DNA from: Larimichthys crocea | Taxonomy: Eukaryota > Chordata > Actinopteri > Sciaenidae | Direction of reading: 5' to 3' | Length of the DNA: 64,000 nucleotides | Assembly (NCBI RefSeq): GCF_000972845.2 | Contig: NC_040033.1 | Coordinates: 7,087,122 to 7,151,121, forward strand | Shown here: positions 1 to 25,912 of the stretch, piece after piece | Layout: every line of letters begins with the position of its first letter | Position numbering within the stretch: position 1 is the stretch's first letter | Notes under the pieces: model-generated | Databases searched by the model: none | Seen by the model: the letters and a program-made list of their open reading frames with translations, nothing else | What the model was told of the DNA's origin: nothing | Translations under genes and position numbers: made by a program

Positions 1-589
1 AGTTTAAATACATGCAGGAAGTGAGAAATGAGAAGCATAATCAGACTTCTTTAAACACAAATAAACACGTTTCACTTCTTCTAAATTAAAAATTCATTCA
101 AGTAGCAAACAAATATCAACATTTATGCGTTTTTTAATGTTTGTTTTTTCTCATTAAATTGAATCTTCCTGATCTCGTCTGGACTAAAACACTCTTTGAT
201 TTCTGGCACTCTTGTTCTGGGTTTGCATGTCCCGACTCTGATGCCTCGCTGTGCTCGTGCCGCTCGGTTCAGTGCAGCTCGATCGCTCTCTATCTCCATG
301 TACACGTCGTCCTTTGGGATCCAGGTCTTTGCTCCTCACTGCCGCCCTTGTCACGCACTTCCAGCAGCAGCATTTACGTGCTGAAACATTTAGTATCTGT
401 GAATCAAAATATCTTTTGTTTTACACTTACTGTGACAATCTCACACAGTGGTTTATGTGCCCACTCCCTGTCTGGCCTCTGCCTTTGCAGACAGGGTTGA
501 GTGACAATGACAGAGGAAGTGCTGACGTCAGCCTCATAAAGCCCAGTGTGTGTTGGTGTACAGTATGTGTGTGTGTGTTGGTGTACAGT

Positions 590-591
<2 letters not shown>

Positions 592-635
<44 letters not shown>
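592..635. repeat. (GT)n microsatellite
   Basis: Uninterrupted GT dinucleotides; a shorter interrupted GT/GTA stretch precedes it from about 555. Confidence 0.97.
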
Positions 636-636
<1 letters not shown>

Positions 637-1195
637 CCAGTTCAGCAGATTGCAAAGTGTAGTGAGCTGCAGGAAGCTTGTTTGAAAGGCAGCTGCAGTG
701 TTTCCTGTCTGCATGATTCGTAATGACCACAGTGTTGTGTGGGTGCATAAAGATGTGTGTGTGTGTGTGTGTCTGTGTGTGTGCTTAAACTTTTTCAAAG
801 TGTATTAATTTGCAGCACAAAAAAAGAGCAATGAGAAAATGTATCCTAAATGAAGATGTTTGAAGTTCTGTTATCGTCTCAGCAGTTATAGAAAGAAGTT
901 CTCCGTACATCTTTTGTGTGGTTTATTCCTCTCATGTGTTTTATGAAGGATGAACGTCTCTTTAAGCCAGTTATACAGAGAGTACACTCTTTACAGCCAA
1001 CAGTGAATGACACATGATCTATTTATGATTTTTCTAGATCTAGAAATGATTAGTCGATGGCAAATATTTATCGCAGTAATTCATGGTCATTCATTCAAGA
1101 AATGACAAACTTGGCCCGGGCCCCAGGCTCTCAAATGTGAACATTTAAACTGAATATATTTGTGTTTTTGGACTGTTGGAAAATGGAGTGGTTTG

Positions 1196-1607
1196 GTGCG
1201 GTGTTGTGGACATTATAGCAGACCGTTGTAGGGGAATATGGAGCTGAGCCTGAAGCCAAACCTTTTGAATTTCCAGTCCAAACCGTCACCTATGGTTATG
1301 AGTCTTAGGTAGTAATCCAAAGAATGAGATCGCTGAAATGAGCTTCCTCCGCTCGAGATATAGTGAGGAGTTTGGACTTCTGTAGGGAGCTCGGAGTAGA
1401 GCTACTCCTTTGCATCGATAGGAGCCAGCTGAGATGGTTCGGGCATTTGATTACGTTCTTTGGAGGTGTTCAGAGCAGACGCAGAACCTGCTGGAGGGAC
1501 TATATAGCCCATCCAGTCTGGGAACATCTTGGGATGTGTTGCAAGGAAGCAAAACCTGTTGCCACCACAACCTGACCCTGGATAAGGGAAAGAAAATGGA
1601 TGAATGG
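1196..1607 (+). mobile_element. Non-LTR retrotransposon (LINE) 3'-end fragment
   Basis: Degraded 3' end of a fish LINE. Frame pieces read SQLRWFGHL and WRDYIAHPVWEHLG, the C-terminal tail typical of a common teleost retrotransposon reverse-transcriptase ORF. It finishes in an ATGGATGAATGGATG tail. Frame is lost by several indels, so it is a fossil. A second copy of the same family lies at about 3,935-4,465. Confidence 0.75.
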
Positions 1608-1709
1608 ATGAAAAATAATCATCAACTTTTAGCTAACTGTCGTCATGTTTATCTCTTTAGTAAAACATCTCTGCTTTAAATGTCTAACGCTGTGTCTTCT
1701 CCCGTGCAG

Positions 1710-17176
<15,467 letters not shown>

Positions 17177-17575
17177 CAGCCAGAAAGACTTGCACTACGC
17201 CTCCCCCTTAAATGGGAGATCCTGTAAATAGCTATCATAACAACAACAACAACCCCCTTGTCACATGACAAGTGTCCTAAAGATTAAAAAATTTAAAAAA
17301 ACAACCAACCAAGAAGAAGAAGAAGAAACCCAAGAAGGCTCATCTAGCCATGGATGCTTCATCCATGCTGTACAAAGAATGTGTGTATTCTTCCTTTACC
17401 AGTATTATCTTAACCCTATAGCACGGCTGTGACGAAGCCACTCTCAAAAAAAAAAACCCTAGCACTTACCTAAAAGTCTATGTTTATGCTGTTACTGTGT
17501 ATATATGTATGTAAATATATATATTTGTGTGTGAGTGTATATACATGTTTTATTGTACAAAACATGTACCATTGC

Positions 17576-17578
17576 TCG

Positions 17579-17616
<38 letters not shown>
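17576..17616. repeat. (CT)n tract in asap1 3' UTR
   Basis: Near-perfect CT dinucleotides, one interruption at 17,587. Confidence 0.9.
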
Positions 17617-17620
<4 letters not shown>

Positions 17621-18600
17621 GTCAGACGAAGCATCAGGGGCGGTAGAGTTTGAATTTTATCTGTATTAATTTTACCAGCCCTCAAGACGAAGAAGATAGA
17701 AGTTAATTATCAGCTTATATTTCTGGACAAATGAGAAAAAGGAATGTGAAATAGGTCATGTCACTATTTGTGTCTTGCATCCCTGTTTACCACCAGAACC
17801 GAAGAGGCAGGAGTCTCTGATCACTGATCTTCTCCCACCCCCCCCACCCCTCGAGATGAAAAGACTTTCATTAAATGTACTCCTTGTTCTTGCTTGCTTT
17901 GTGTGTACACGTATTATGGTTGTTTTACAGTATAGAAACCTGCTGCTACTGTGTGGTGGAATATCAAAGCCTGTGGTGGTTCACTGTAGGTCACTAATTT
18001 ACTCCTTGTTACACTGTTCACTGTACGTATGCTCTGTGTGTGAACTCAAAAAAAAAAAAAATCCATCTCCACAGTCCTTTTTTTTTTTTTTTTTTTTTTG
18101 GACCATTTTCTGTGCATGGTGTAACAATGACTGGAATTGAGTGGAGTGCTGCATTCAAAGACGCTCACCTCAGGGGTTTGAAGAGCCACTATTAATCTAA
18201 AGCAGGACGTACACAAAAAAAAGAGGTATCCTGTTTTGTTAAAGCCACTATTATAACGACAACTACGAGAGGACATCTTAGCAATAACTTGATTTTCTGA
18301 CAGGCTAGAAGTTTCACATTAACCTGTGTTCACACTTCAGTGTCTTGTAAAAAAACAAAAACACACAAAAAAAAAAAACCTCATGAGCTTGAAGAAGTTT
18401 TTAAGTTGGAGTCATGTAATATCATTCCATGTTACTGCTACCTTCAGTACATTTCCAGGTTTGCCTGTGAGCCAGAGATGTCTTTTAGAAGTGGACTTTG
18501 TAACAAAAAAGGCTGGACAGCCGATGTATTTTCACCCAGTCCTCACTGACTTGCAGTTCTTCCCATGTTAAGGAACAAAACCCATCAAACCCATTGTATC

Positions 18601-18606
18601 ATTAAA
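18601..18606 (+). terminator. asap1: Candidate asap1 poly(A) signal ATTAAA
   Basis: ATTAAA followed within about 35 bases by a T-rich run (18,638-18,650). Other ATTAAA/AATAAA hexamers lie upstream (about 17,869) and downstream (about 18,846), so alternative ends are possible. Confidence 0.4.
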
Positions 18607-18630
18607 AGTGCTGTACTTCAACACACCGAG

Positions 18631-19690
18631 TCTGAGCTTTTTTTTTTTTTTGCTCTGTAGCTTCGATGACGTGTTGTTTCCAGATCTGTTTGTGACTCAG
18701 AAACTCTGAGCCTCGAGGGAAAAGCAGTCTAAGAAATGTGCTTACTCACAATCTGGAGCAGAGTCATCTCAATGTCAAAGCCTGTAAAGTATTTAAAGTT
18801 AAATATAACCAAAGCCAAGCAGAGGTAGGCCACTTTATTCTTTAAAATAAATCTACATTCATACAAAATGTTGCATTTTTTTAATCCACTACATTTGGTT
18901 TCAAACGTAAACAGACTAAACTACCCAACAGTATGAACCAAATGTGGAATAAATAAATACAAACTTAATACTGCAGACATGTTGAGCCAGTATTTGTGTA
19001 CTAAATGCTGGATTTTCTCTTCCATGAAGTATCATAGTATAACACTACTTTATTTGATATTTCTTCACCCACTGCATCCGTCATTTATTATACACCCTTA
19101 AAAAAATGTCTCAAGTGGTTCTTTGTGAGAACCTTTTATCTATTAAGATCCCAGAATTTAGTGTACAGTAAATGAGTTAATTCAAGGTGCAATTAATTTG
19201 TAATATTTGGTAAGTCCCTTTTAATTTCAAGTTATTAGTTTATAAAAAAAGGTTACATTACTAATTGTTCTCTAAAATATGTAGATAGTGTTTAATTCAA
19301 AATGGCACAACCACACTTCAGTCAGTAGTTAGGTGTAGGCAGCCATTAGTTAAACCCATGTGTACTTCAGCTTCATAAAAAAAGGCTGTTTAAGGTGTTC
19401 AAACGGTCCCTTTGTTGGGTTTTAATCAAAACCAAGTCACATTGCTGCAAAGGGTCAACTTAACACTGGAAATGGTGATCCTAGCTCTGCCCAGGCTAAC
19501 AAAATACACCCAACAGTACATCAAGCAGCACACCAATTGAGGTTTTGTAAAGACAGTTTTGTCTTGAGTCATTTCCAACTGCTTAGATCCCAAGAAGTTT
19601 AACAGATCCAGGTTTATGGTCCGAGTATTTCAAAGCCATCTACATTAAATGCAAAATTTAAAAATCAAAAGACAAAGTTCTTCCTCAAAT
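18631..19690. other. Interval between convergent asap1 and the eEF1A-family gene
   Basis: AT-rich sequence between the tail-to-tail genes. No exon or repeat family was recognised. Additional TTTATT hexamers (poly(A) signals for the minus strand) near 18,833 and 19,064 leave room for a longer 3' UTR of the minus-strand gene. Confidence 0.6.
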
Positions 19691-19695
19691 AATTG

Positions 19696-19701
19696 TTTAT
19701 T
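19696..19701 (-). terminator. Poly(A) signal of the eEF1A-family gene
   Basis: TTTATT on the plus strand is AATAAA on the minus strand, about 185 bases downstream of the stop codon at 19,886-19,888. Confidence 0.6.
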
Positions 19702-19885
19702 TTGTTATTTCAACAATTTACATTTTAACGAAAGTTTCTACAGCGTCTTCTTGGATTTAACATTAACACAGGAATAGTCACTTTTTAAAGACAACGAATA
19801 TACTTTTGTGTCACAACACAAATTTTATCCTACAAAATAAATCTTTACAGCCGTAATACCAGAATACTGGTAAATGAAAACAAAC

Positions 19886-21757
19886 TTATTTACACACTTG
19901 GGCTTTAAGTTTTGAGCCTTGGTCTTTCTCCACGGACTTGATGACTCCTACAGCGACTGTCTGCTTCAGGTCTCTGGCAGCAAAGCGACCTAGGAAGGAC
20001 AACGTTAATTGTCAAACAGTGGGTGAGATTCATTAGACAAACATTAGACTGAAGTGGACATACCTAAAGGAGGGTATGTGAAGAAGCTCTCCACACACAT
20101 GGGCTTGATGGGAACCAATTTGATGTTAGCAGCATCTCCAGACATCAGAACCTGTGGATGGTCCTCCAGTTTCTTGCCTGAACGGCGGTCAACCTTCTCC
20201 TTCAGCTCAGCAAAGCGACAGGTCACGTGGGCGGTGTGACAGTCCAGGACGGGAGAGTATCCCGCTTTGACCTTCCCTGGATGGTTCAGGATGATCACCT
20301 AAAGATGAAAATCATCAGAACAAGCAGCAATAAACTGAGTATCAACTTTGACCTCATTCAACCAACCTGAGCTTCAAAGCTGCTGACGTCCGATGGAGGA
20401 TCCTGCTGGGCATTGCCGGCCACATCCCCGCGCCGCAGGTTCTTGACTGACACGTTCTTAATGTTGAAGCCAACATTGTGTCCCGGCAGTGCAGTCTGCA
20501 GCCCCTGGTGGTGCATCTCAATAGACTTCACCTCAGCAGTGAGCTTGGCAGGCGAGAACACCAAGGTCATGCCAGGTTTGAGGACACCGGTTTCAATCTT
20601 GCCTACTGGGACTGTTCCAACTCCTGAAAAGATGAACACAAGCATTGAAACTGTGCTTACCCCGCTTTAATCTGCTGCACCTGTGCCTCAATTTCCTGAT
20701 TGGACCCAATTCACAAGCTTGCAAACAAATGACATGGTAGTGATTAAAATCAACTTCGGACATTATTTCCAACCTCCAATTTTGTAGACATCCTGCAGAG
20801 GTAATCGTAGGGGTTTGTTGATGGTGCGCACTGGGGGTTGAATCGAGTCCAGGACTTCTAGTAGAGTTCTCCCGCTTGCATTCCCTTCCCGTCGCCTGGC
20901 TTTCCAGCCTTGGAACCAAGGCATCTGTAGAACATACACTTTTATTTGAGGTGTTCCACGTCCTTAAGGATACTTAAACACTAAAATCATCATTACCTTC
21001 TGAGTTGCGGTGATCATGTTCTCTCCAGTCCAACCAGAAATCGGAACAAAGGGGACGGTCAACGCGTCGTAGCCGATCTTCTTGAGGAAGCCGCTCACGC
21101 CTCGCACCACTTCGTCAAAGCGTTCCTGGCTGTACGGTGGTTCAGTCAGATCCATCTTGTTCACACAGACGATGATTTGCTTGACGCCCAGAGTATAAGC
21201 GAGTAAGGCATGTTCTCTGGTCTGACCACTTCTCGACACACCAGCCTCATATTCTCCTTTAGCTGCAGAGACCACCAGGAGAGCAACATCTGCCTGAAAT
21301 GACATTTTAGTTTAACAAACATTTCAGCACGCAGAAAGTGATTCACAGACGTGCTTCTTACCTGTGAAGTCCCCGTTATCATGTTCTTAATGAAGTCACG
21401 GTGACCAGGAGCATCAATTATGGTCATGGTGTATTTCTGAGTGTTAAATTTCAGCAGTGTGATATCGATGGTGATCCCTCGCTCGCGTTCTGCTTTCAGC
21501 TTGTCCAACACCCACGCGAATTTGAAGGAACTCTTCCCCATCTGTAAAAATCAAACAAGTCTTACAAATATGCTTTAACATTTTGAGTTTCACAGCAGGG
21601 TTTTCTTCCTCACCTGTGCTGCAGCTTTCTCAAACTTCTCCAGTTTTCTTTGGTCAATGCCGCCACATTTGTAGACCAGGTGGCCGGTGGTGGTTGACTT
21701 TCCACTGTCGACGTGACCGATGATCACCAGATTAACATGAGTCTTCTCCTTTCCCAT
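19886..21757 (-). CDS. eEF1A-family protein, oocyte 42Sp50-like
   Basis: GTP-binding elongation factor 1-alpha paralogue. Seven coding exons on the minus strand: 21757-21614, 21541-21362, 21293-20997, 20924-20774, 20623-20367, 20298-20064, 19989-19886. Their lengths (144, 180, 297, 151, 257, 235 nt, last exon) match vertebrate eEF1A genes, and phases join to 455 residues (canonical about 462). G-domain motifs are intact: GHVDSGKS (P-loop), DAPGH, NKMD. Paralogue-specific residues ([54 protein letters not shown]) resemble amphibian 42Sp50, the oocyte form that stores tRNA/5S RNA in RNPs, more than canonical eEF1A. An in-frame CTG or other start further upstream is unlikely; MGKEKTH is the family start. 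Differences at residues 36 (Gln), 165 (Glu) and 301 (Thr) fall on known eEF1A modification sites. The gene is complete with no frame break. The 42Sp50 identity is from residue pattern, not a tree. Confidence 0.9.
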
Positions 21758-21837
21758 GGTCGAAGGTGGGTTTGCTGAGTGAACTGTAAGCTTCTGAGTT
21801 GAAACAACCACGTTCTCGCTTCTAAACTCTTCTATCA

Positions 21838-21945
21838 AATGGATCTGGCCAGCCTCTATGGACTGACTTTATAAGCTCCACTTGGACCATGCAGCACACA
21901 TAATTAAAGACAGGTGTTCTGCTTAATTAAGCTTGATTGGTGGGA
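21838..21945 (-). promoter_or_regulatory. Promoter of the eEF1A-family gene (TATA, E-box, CCAAT)
   Basis: Minus strand: TTATAAAG at 21,868-21,875, CACCTG E-box at 21,911-21,916 (CAGGTG on plus), CCAAT at 21,936-21,940 (ATTGG on plus). A start site near 21,838-21,842 would put TATA at about -30, the E-box at about -75 and CCAAT at about -100, with a ~80-nt 5' UTR before the ATG at 21,757. A CACCTG E-box is the kind of site bound by the oocyte factor FIGLA; that link is inference. Confidence 0.6.
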
Positions 21946-23163
21946 AGCCTGTTGCCGGTAAAAGCTGAACTTTGTCGAGAATGTGACACCAAGATTATTA
22001 AATACTGCAAAGCTAAAATAAGTCCCTACAAATGTATTTTTAACAGTAGTGTGGATTAAAGCTTGATCTTTCATCCATGTGTAGAAACAGGCAGTTACAC
22101 ACTAGAGCTCACTTAATGAAACCACTCAAATTACAACCAGGGGTGTATATGTATAGCAAAGATACTATGAGTAGCCATGAACTGTGAAAGGAAAACTTAC
22201 CACTAATATTAAAGAGATGTTGTGTGTTTCTGTGCCTATAAAATAGGAAAATGAGGAGATAAAGATAAGCCCTACTGTGACTGGCAGACCAACTTGTTTA
22301 TAACTTTCTAAATTTAGAAAGTACATTTGCTTGTGGTGTAGTTAATACTGAAAAGAGATAAATCATGCTCTTGTTGCAGGAGATGTTAGGTTTAAATGTA
22401 CCTGTGCCTATTGTTTATTATGTCCTGAAAACCCTATCATTAGCTGCATGCATACACACAGTGTAGATCAGCAAGTGGTATTTTATTTAACGTCCATGTG
22501 TTTAAAAAATGTTGCTTCTAGTATCGCAAGTGCAACACTTTTTTACCAGTATTTACTAACTACAAACTCTTATGTTTCTTCATTTCATATTACAGATTTC
22601 CTATTTTGCTTTTAAACATGTTAAATATATGGTTTGAAGCAGGAATGCTCTATGCCACTGGCATCTCCAAAAATGGTACGTGTGCCACTGGTGCCGCTGA
22701 TATGTAGTCATGTTCATGTACATAGCTCATAGCATGTACTATAAATACTACATAAACGTCATTAATTTGTTATTGAGAGTGTGGGCCACAAACAGAACTT
22801 TATAGGCCATCAAAAGCCTTGGGCCGGCTCTGGTTTGAAGAGCTTTTTAGGACTCTTAGTTTGCTCAGGTTGAAAACTGTACATGTATGAAAGTGCAGAT
22901 TGCTAGGCAACTAACAAATCAACCAAACTGGCACTCAACCGAATATAACCTATACTTTTGAGTGGGTTGAGTGTAATTTGAAGCCACTTCCTAATTAAAG
23001 TTAATTGAATGTTTAATCCTTTAAGCTTGTTTGTTCTACACAGATACCAGTTATAACCTGAAATTAACAATTAAGGTAATCAGGTAAAAGCACCATTAAC
23101 ATTTTTCCAAAGTCGTGTAAAATGATCCTGGGTTGTTTAAAGTGACTCTGTGTTCATATCATT
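21946..23163. other. Intergenic sequence upstream of the eEF1A-family gene
   Basis: AT-rich with no gene recognised. Near 22,670-22,830 there is a degraded dispersed-repeat look (TGCCACTGG repeats, GGGCCGGCTCTGG), not assigned. Confidence 0.5.
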
Positions 23164-23502
23164 GACAGTATGAAGAATGGACGGCGTATCCGTGATGTTA
23201 CCACAGGTTTGTGAAAAGGCGTTTTGAAGCCGAGTGTGGTGGCTTTGGCAGCCAACGTCTTGAACAGCAAGCCTGAGGCGGGTTGAATGATGCCATCTAT
23301 AACAGCACCCACCTGTCAATCAAAAATTACCCTTGTTACAGTTCAGTTGTCACAAATTTGGAAATTAGCTATAGAGACCAATCTGTTTTTTGTACCAGGC
23401 TGTAAACATGTTTATTTCTGCTGTGAAGTTTGACATTTTAACATGGGGACTTATGGAGACTGACTCACACTGGAGCCAGCCTCAAGTGGACGTTTGAGGG
23501 CC
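23164..23502 (+). repeat. Dispersed repeat family (GACAGTATAAAGAATGG), copy A
   Basis: Starts GACAGTATGAAGAATGGACG and ends GGAGCCAGCCTCAAGTGG. Shares TGTACCAGGCTGTAAACATG and TTTATTTCTGCTGTGAAGTTT with copies at 30,351, 31,802 and (reverse) 61,378. Internally deleted relative to those copies. Unclassified; probably a non-autonomous element of teleosts. Confidence 0.85.
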
Positions 23503-24345
23503 GCCTAGAGCTCATTTAAGGTTTATATTAGCCTTGTGCACAAGGAGTTAAAGGTAGAGTGAATAACCCTTGGACAACTGGTTCAATAACAGTCTACCCA
23601 GTAGGTTTAATAACATATTTAAAGCCACTGAATCTACCAAAACAATGGTTATAAGGTCAGCAATGAGACATAGTAATAGGCTAGGTTAGTGGTGGTAATC
23701 TGGTTCAAGTAAGTGGGAGAGGGAAGTAGCCCCTCCGTAATTATATTAATTTCCACTTTTCAAAAGTTGTGTAAAAAATGATTAAGGATAGTGTACTGTA
23801 GTAGCGCCACATAGCACTAAGCACTATTAGCTTCTTGCTTTGAGTGGACAACCGGTTCAAACTGGTCTACGCTGGTACTGTTACATATCATAATGGCTAT
23901 AAATCCTAATTAAAGATATTAAATTAAATTTGATTTAACGTTACAAAGTTGTGTAAAATGATCTATGGTAGCATATTAGTGCCGCCTAGTGTTTGTTTAA
24001 GGTCTATATGTATATATAATAGATATATAGTGTATATAGTGAATAACCGTTGGACAACCGGTTCAAACTGGTCTACGCTGGACCGATAAATATCATAACG
24101 GCCATAAATCCTAATTAAAGTTATTAAATAAAATTTGATTTAACGTTACAAAGTTGTGTAAAATGAGCCACAGTAGCATATTAGCGCCGCCTAGTGTTTG
24201 TTTAAGGTTTATATGTATATATAATAGATATATACTGTATATAGTGAATAACTATTCGACAACCGGTTCAAACTGGTCTACGCTGGTACCGTTACATATC
24301 ATAACGGCTATAAATAAGACATATTAACAGGGCAGTCGTGGTAAT
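23503..24345. repeat. ~200-bp tandem minisatellite before the gap
   Basis: Units carry GTGAATAACC, GGACAACCGGTTCAAACTGG, TCTACGCTGG, AAAGTTGTGTAAAATGA and TAGCGCCGCCTAGTGTTTG. Clear units start near 23,840, 24,039 and 24,244, with a degenerate one from about 23,556. Spacing is about 200 bp. The array runs directly up to the CpG-rich exon-like block. Confidence 0.85.
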
Positions 24346-24359
24346 CCGGTTCAGGTTAA

Positions 24360-24639
24360 CCATTGAAACACATCAGCGGGTCTCTCGACTCGCCTGCCCG
24401 GGTGGGTCTGTCTTCAGTACGGAGAGGGAAGGTGCATAACTTCGCCCCCCTCTTCCGCCCTGCGCGCATCAGAGGTGGGTCAGGCCGAGCTCCCCCTCCC
24501 GTTTGACGGCCACGGTGACGCTCAACAGCCAACCCGGAAACAGCAGCAGCAAATCGCTTTTCTTCTCCTCTCAGACCGCTGCTGGTTTTCTAGCGTGGTG
24601 TCCAGACGTCGACTCCCGTGTTTCTCAACGAGCACCAAG
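24360..24639 (+). promoter_or_regulatory. cyrib: CpG-rich promoter / putative cyrib 5' non-coding exon, copy 1
   Basis: CpG-rich block (GCCCGGGTGGG, CCGCCCTGCGCGCATC) with an ETS-type CCGGAA at 24,534-24,539. It ends ...GAGCACCAAG followed by GTAAGA, a strong splice donor at 24,640. No ATG opens a long frame to the donor, so it reads as a non-coding first exon. Assignment to cyrib rests on strand and position: the next plus-strand gene is cyrib, whose ATG exon has a splice acceptor upstream. Start site not visible. Repeated at 25,633-25,912. Confidence 0.5.
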
Positions 24640-24893
24640 GTAAGAAAATTTAAATATATACATATTTTCCCCACTTTATCTAACCTTTTTCTGTCTTCTC
24701 AACTCACCGCCTGTGCCGTCCACCGGTTGCCATTCACAGCCTGGCTTGTTTTAAGTGTTTAATTTTGTTCCTCGGAGGCAGAAATGTAATGATGAATCAC
24801 AAACGTGGTCCGGCTGGAATCAAACACACGTACTGTTGAGTTAATGTCAAATTAAAATAGTCTATATTATGTGTTTTTTCCAGGTTACATACT

Positions 24894-24903
24894 NNNNNNN
24901 NNN
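24894..24903. other. Assembly gap (10 N)
   Basis: Ten consecutive N. The sequence just before it (ending GGTTACATACT) is repeated at 26,146-26,156, where it continues into unique sequence. Confidence 1.
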
Positions 24904-25600
24904 TAATTTTTATAGGTTATATAATAGATATATAGTGAATAACCTCTGGACAACCGGTTCAAACTGGTCTACGCTGGACCGATAAATACCATAACGGCTA
25001 TAAATCCTAATAAAGTATTAAATTAAATTTATTTAACGTTAACAAGTTGTGTAAAATGATCTATGGTAGCATATTAGCGCCGCTAGTGTTTGTTTAAGGT
25101 TTATATGTTATATAATAGATATATACTGTTAATGTGAATAACCGTTGGACAACCGGTTCAAACTGGTCTATGCTGGACCGATAAATATCATAAGTCTATA
25201 AAGTTATTAAATTAAAATTGATTTAACGATACAAAGTTGTGTAAAATGATCCATGGTAGCCTATTAGCGCCACCTAGTGTTTGTTTAAGTTTATGTATGT
25301 ATACTGTATATAGTGAATAACCGTTGGACAACCGGTTCAAACTGGTCTACGCTGGTACCGTTACATATCATAACGGCTATAACTCCTAATTTAAGTTATT
25401 AAATTAAATTTGATAATGATTTAACGTTACAAAGTTGTGTAAAATGATCTATGGTAGCATATTAGCGCCGCCTAGTGTTTGTTTAAGGTTTATATGTATA
25501 TATAATACTGTATATAGTGAATAACTATTCGACAACCGGTTCAAACTGGTCTACGCTGGTACCGTTACATATCATAACGGCTATAAATAAGACATATTAA
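24904..25600. repeat. ~200-bp tandem minisatellite after the gap
   Basis: Same unit as before the gap, with GTGAATAAC units starting near 24,936, 25,134, 25,314 and 25,517. The first two units have many one-base deletions compared with the others, which looks like low-quality contig-end sequence. Confidence 0.85.
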
Positions 25601-25632
25601 CAGGGCAGTCGTGGTAATCCGGTTCAGGTTAA

Positions 25633-25912
25633 CCATTGAAACACATCAGCGGGTCTCTCGGCTCGCCTGCCCGGGTGGGTCTGTCTTCAGTACGGAGAGG
25701 GAAGGTGCATAACTTCGCCCCCCTCTTCCGCCCTGCGCGCATCAGAGGTGGGTCAGGCCGAGCTCCCCCTCCCGTTTGACGGCCACGGTGACGCTCAACA
25801 GCCAACCCGGAAACAGCAGCAGCAAATCGCTTTTCTTCTCCTCTCAGACCGCTGCTGGTTTTCTAGCGTGGTGTCCAGACGTCGACTCCCGTGTTTCTCA
25901 ACGAGCACCAAG
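25633..25912 (+). promoter_or_regulatory. cyrib: CpG-rich promoter / putative cyrib 5' non-coding exon, copy 2
   Basis: Near-identical to 24,360-24,639 at a constant offset of 1,273 bp, with only rare differences (for example A to G in CTCGACTCG). Ends CACCAAG with donor GTAAGA at 25,913. This copy continues into unique downstream sequence and so may be the true genomic one. Confidence 0.5.

Larger units (their letters stand above)
1..1709 (+). other. asap1 intron (partial) with microsatellites and LINE tail
   Basis: No coding exon is recognisable upstream of the acceptor at 1708-1709. The stretch holds two (GT)n tracts (about 555-635 and 753-782) and a degraded LINE 3' end (about 1196-1607). 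The preceding PH-domain exons must lie outside the window. Confidence 0.75.
17177..18630 (+). other. asap1: asap1 3' untranslated region
   Basis: Follows the TGA at 17174-17176. Contains a short AAGAAG tract (about 17,310-17,330), a (CT)n tract at 17,576-17,616, and T and A runs near 18,045-18,100. The end is placed just past ATTAAA at 18,601; the exact cleavage site is not visible. Confidence 0.55.

Noticed and set aside
404..798. Two minus-strand frames rich in Thr-His
   Set aside because: They are translations of (CA)n microsatellites.
24475..24762. Apparent 95-codon protein, repeated identically at 25,748-26,035
   Set aside because: It opens with GTG, not ATG, runs through a strong splice donor, and has no family resemblance. 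It is the CpG-rich exon and intron start, duplicated with the surrounding DNA.
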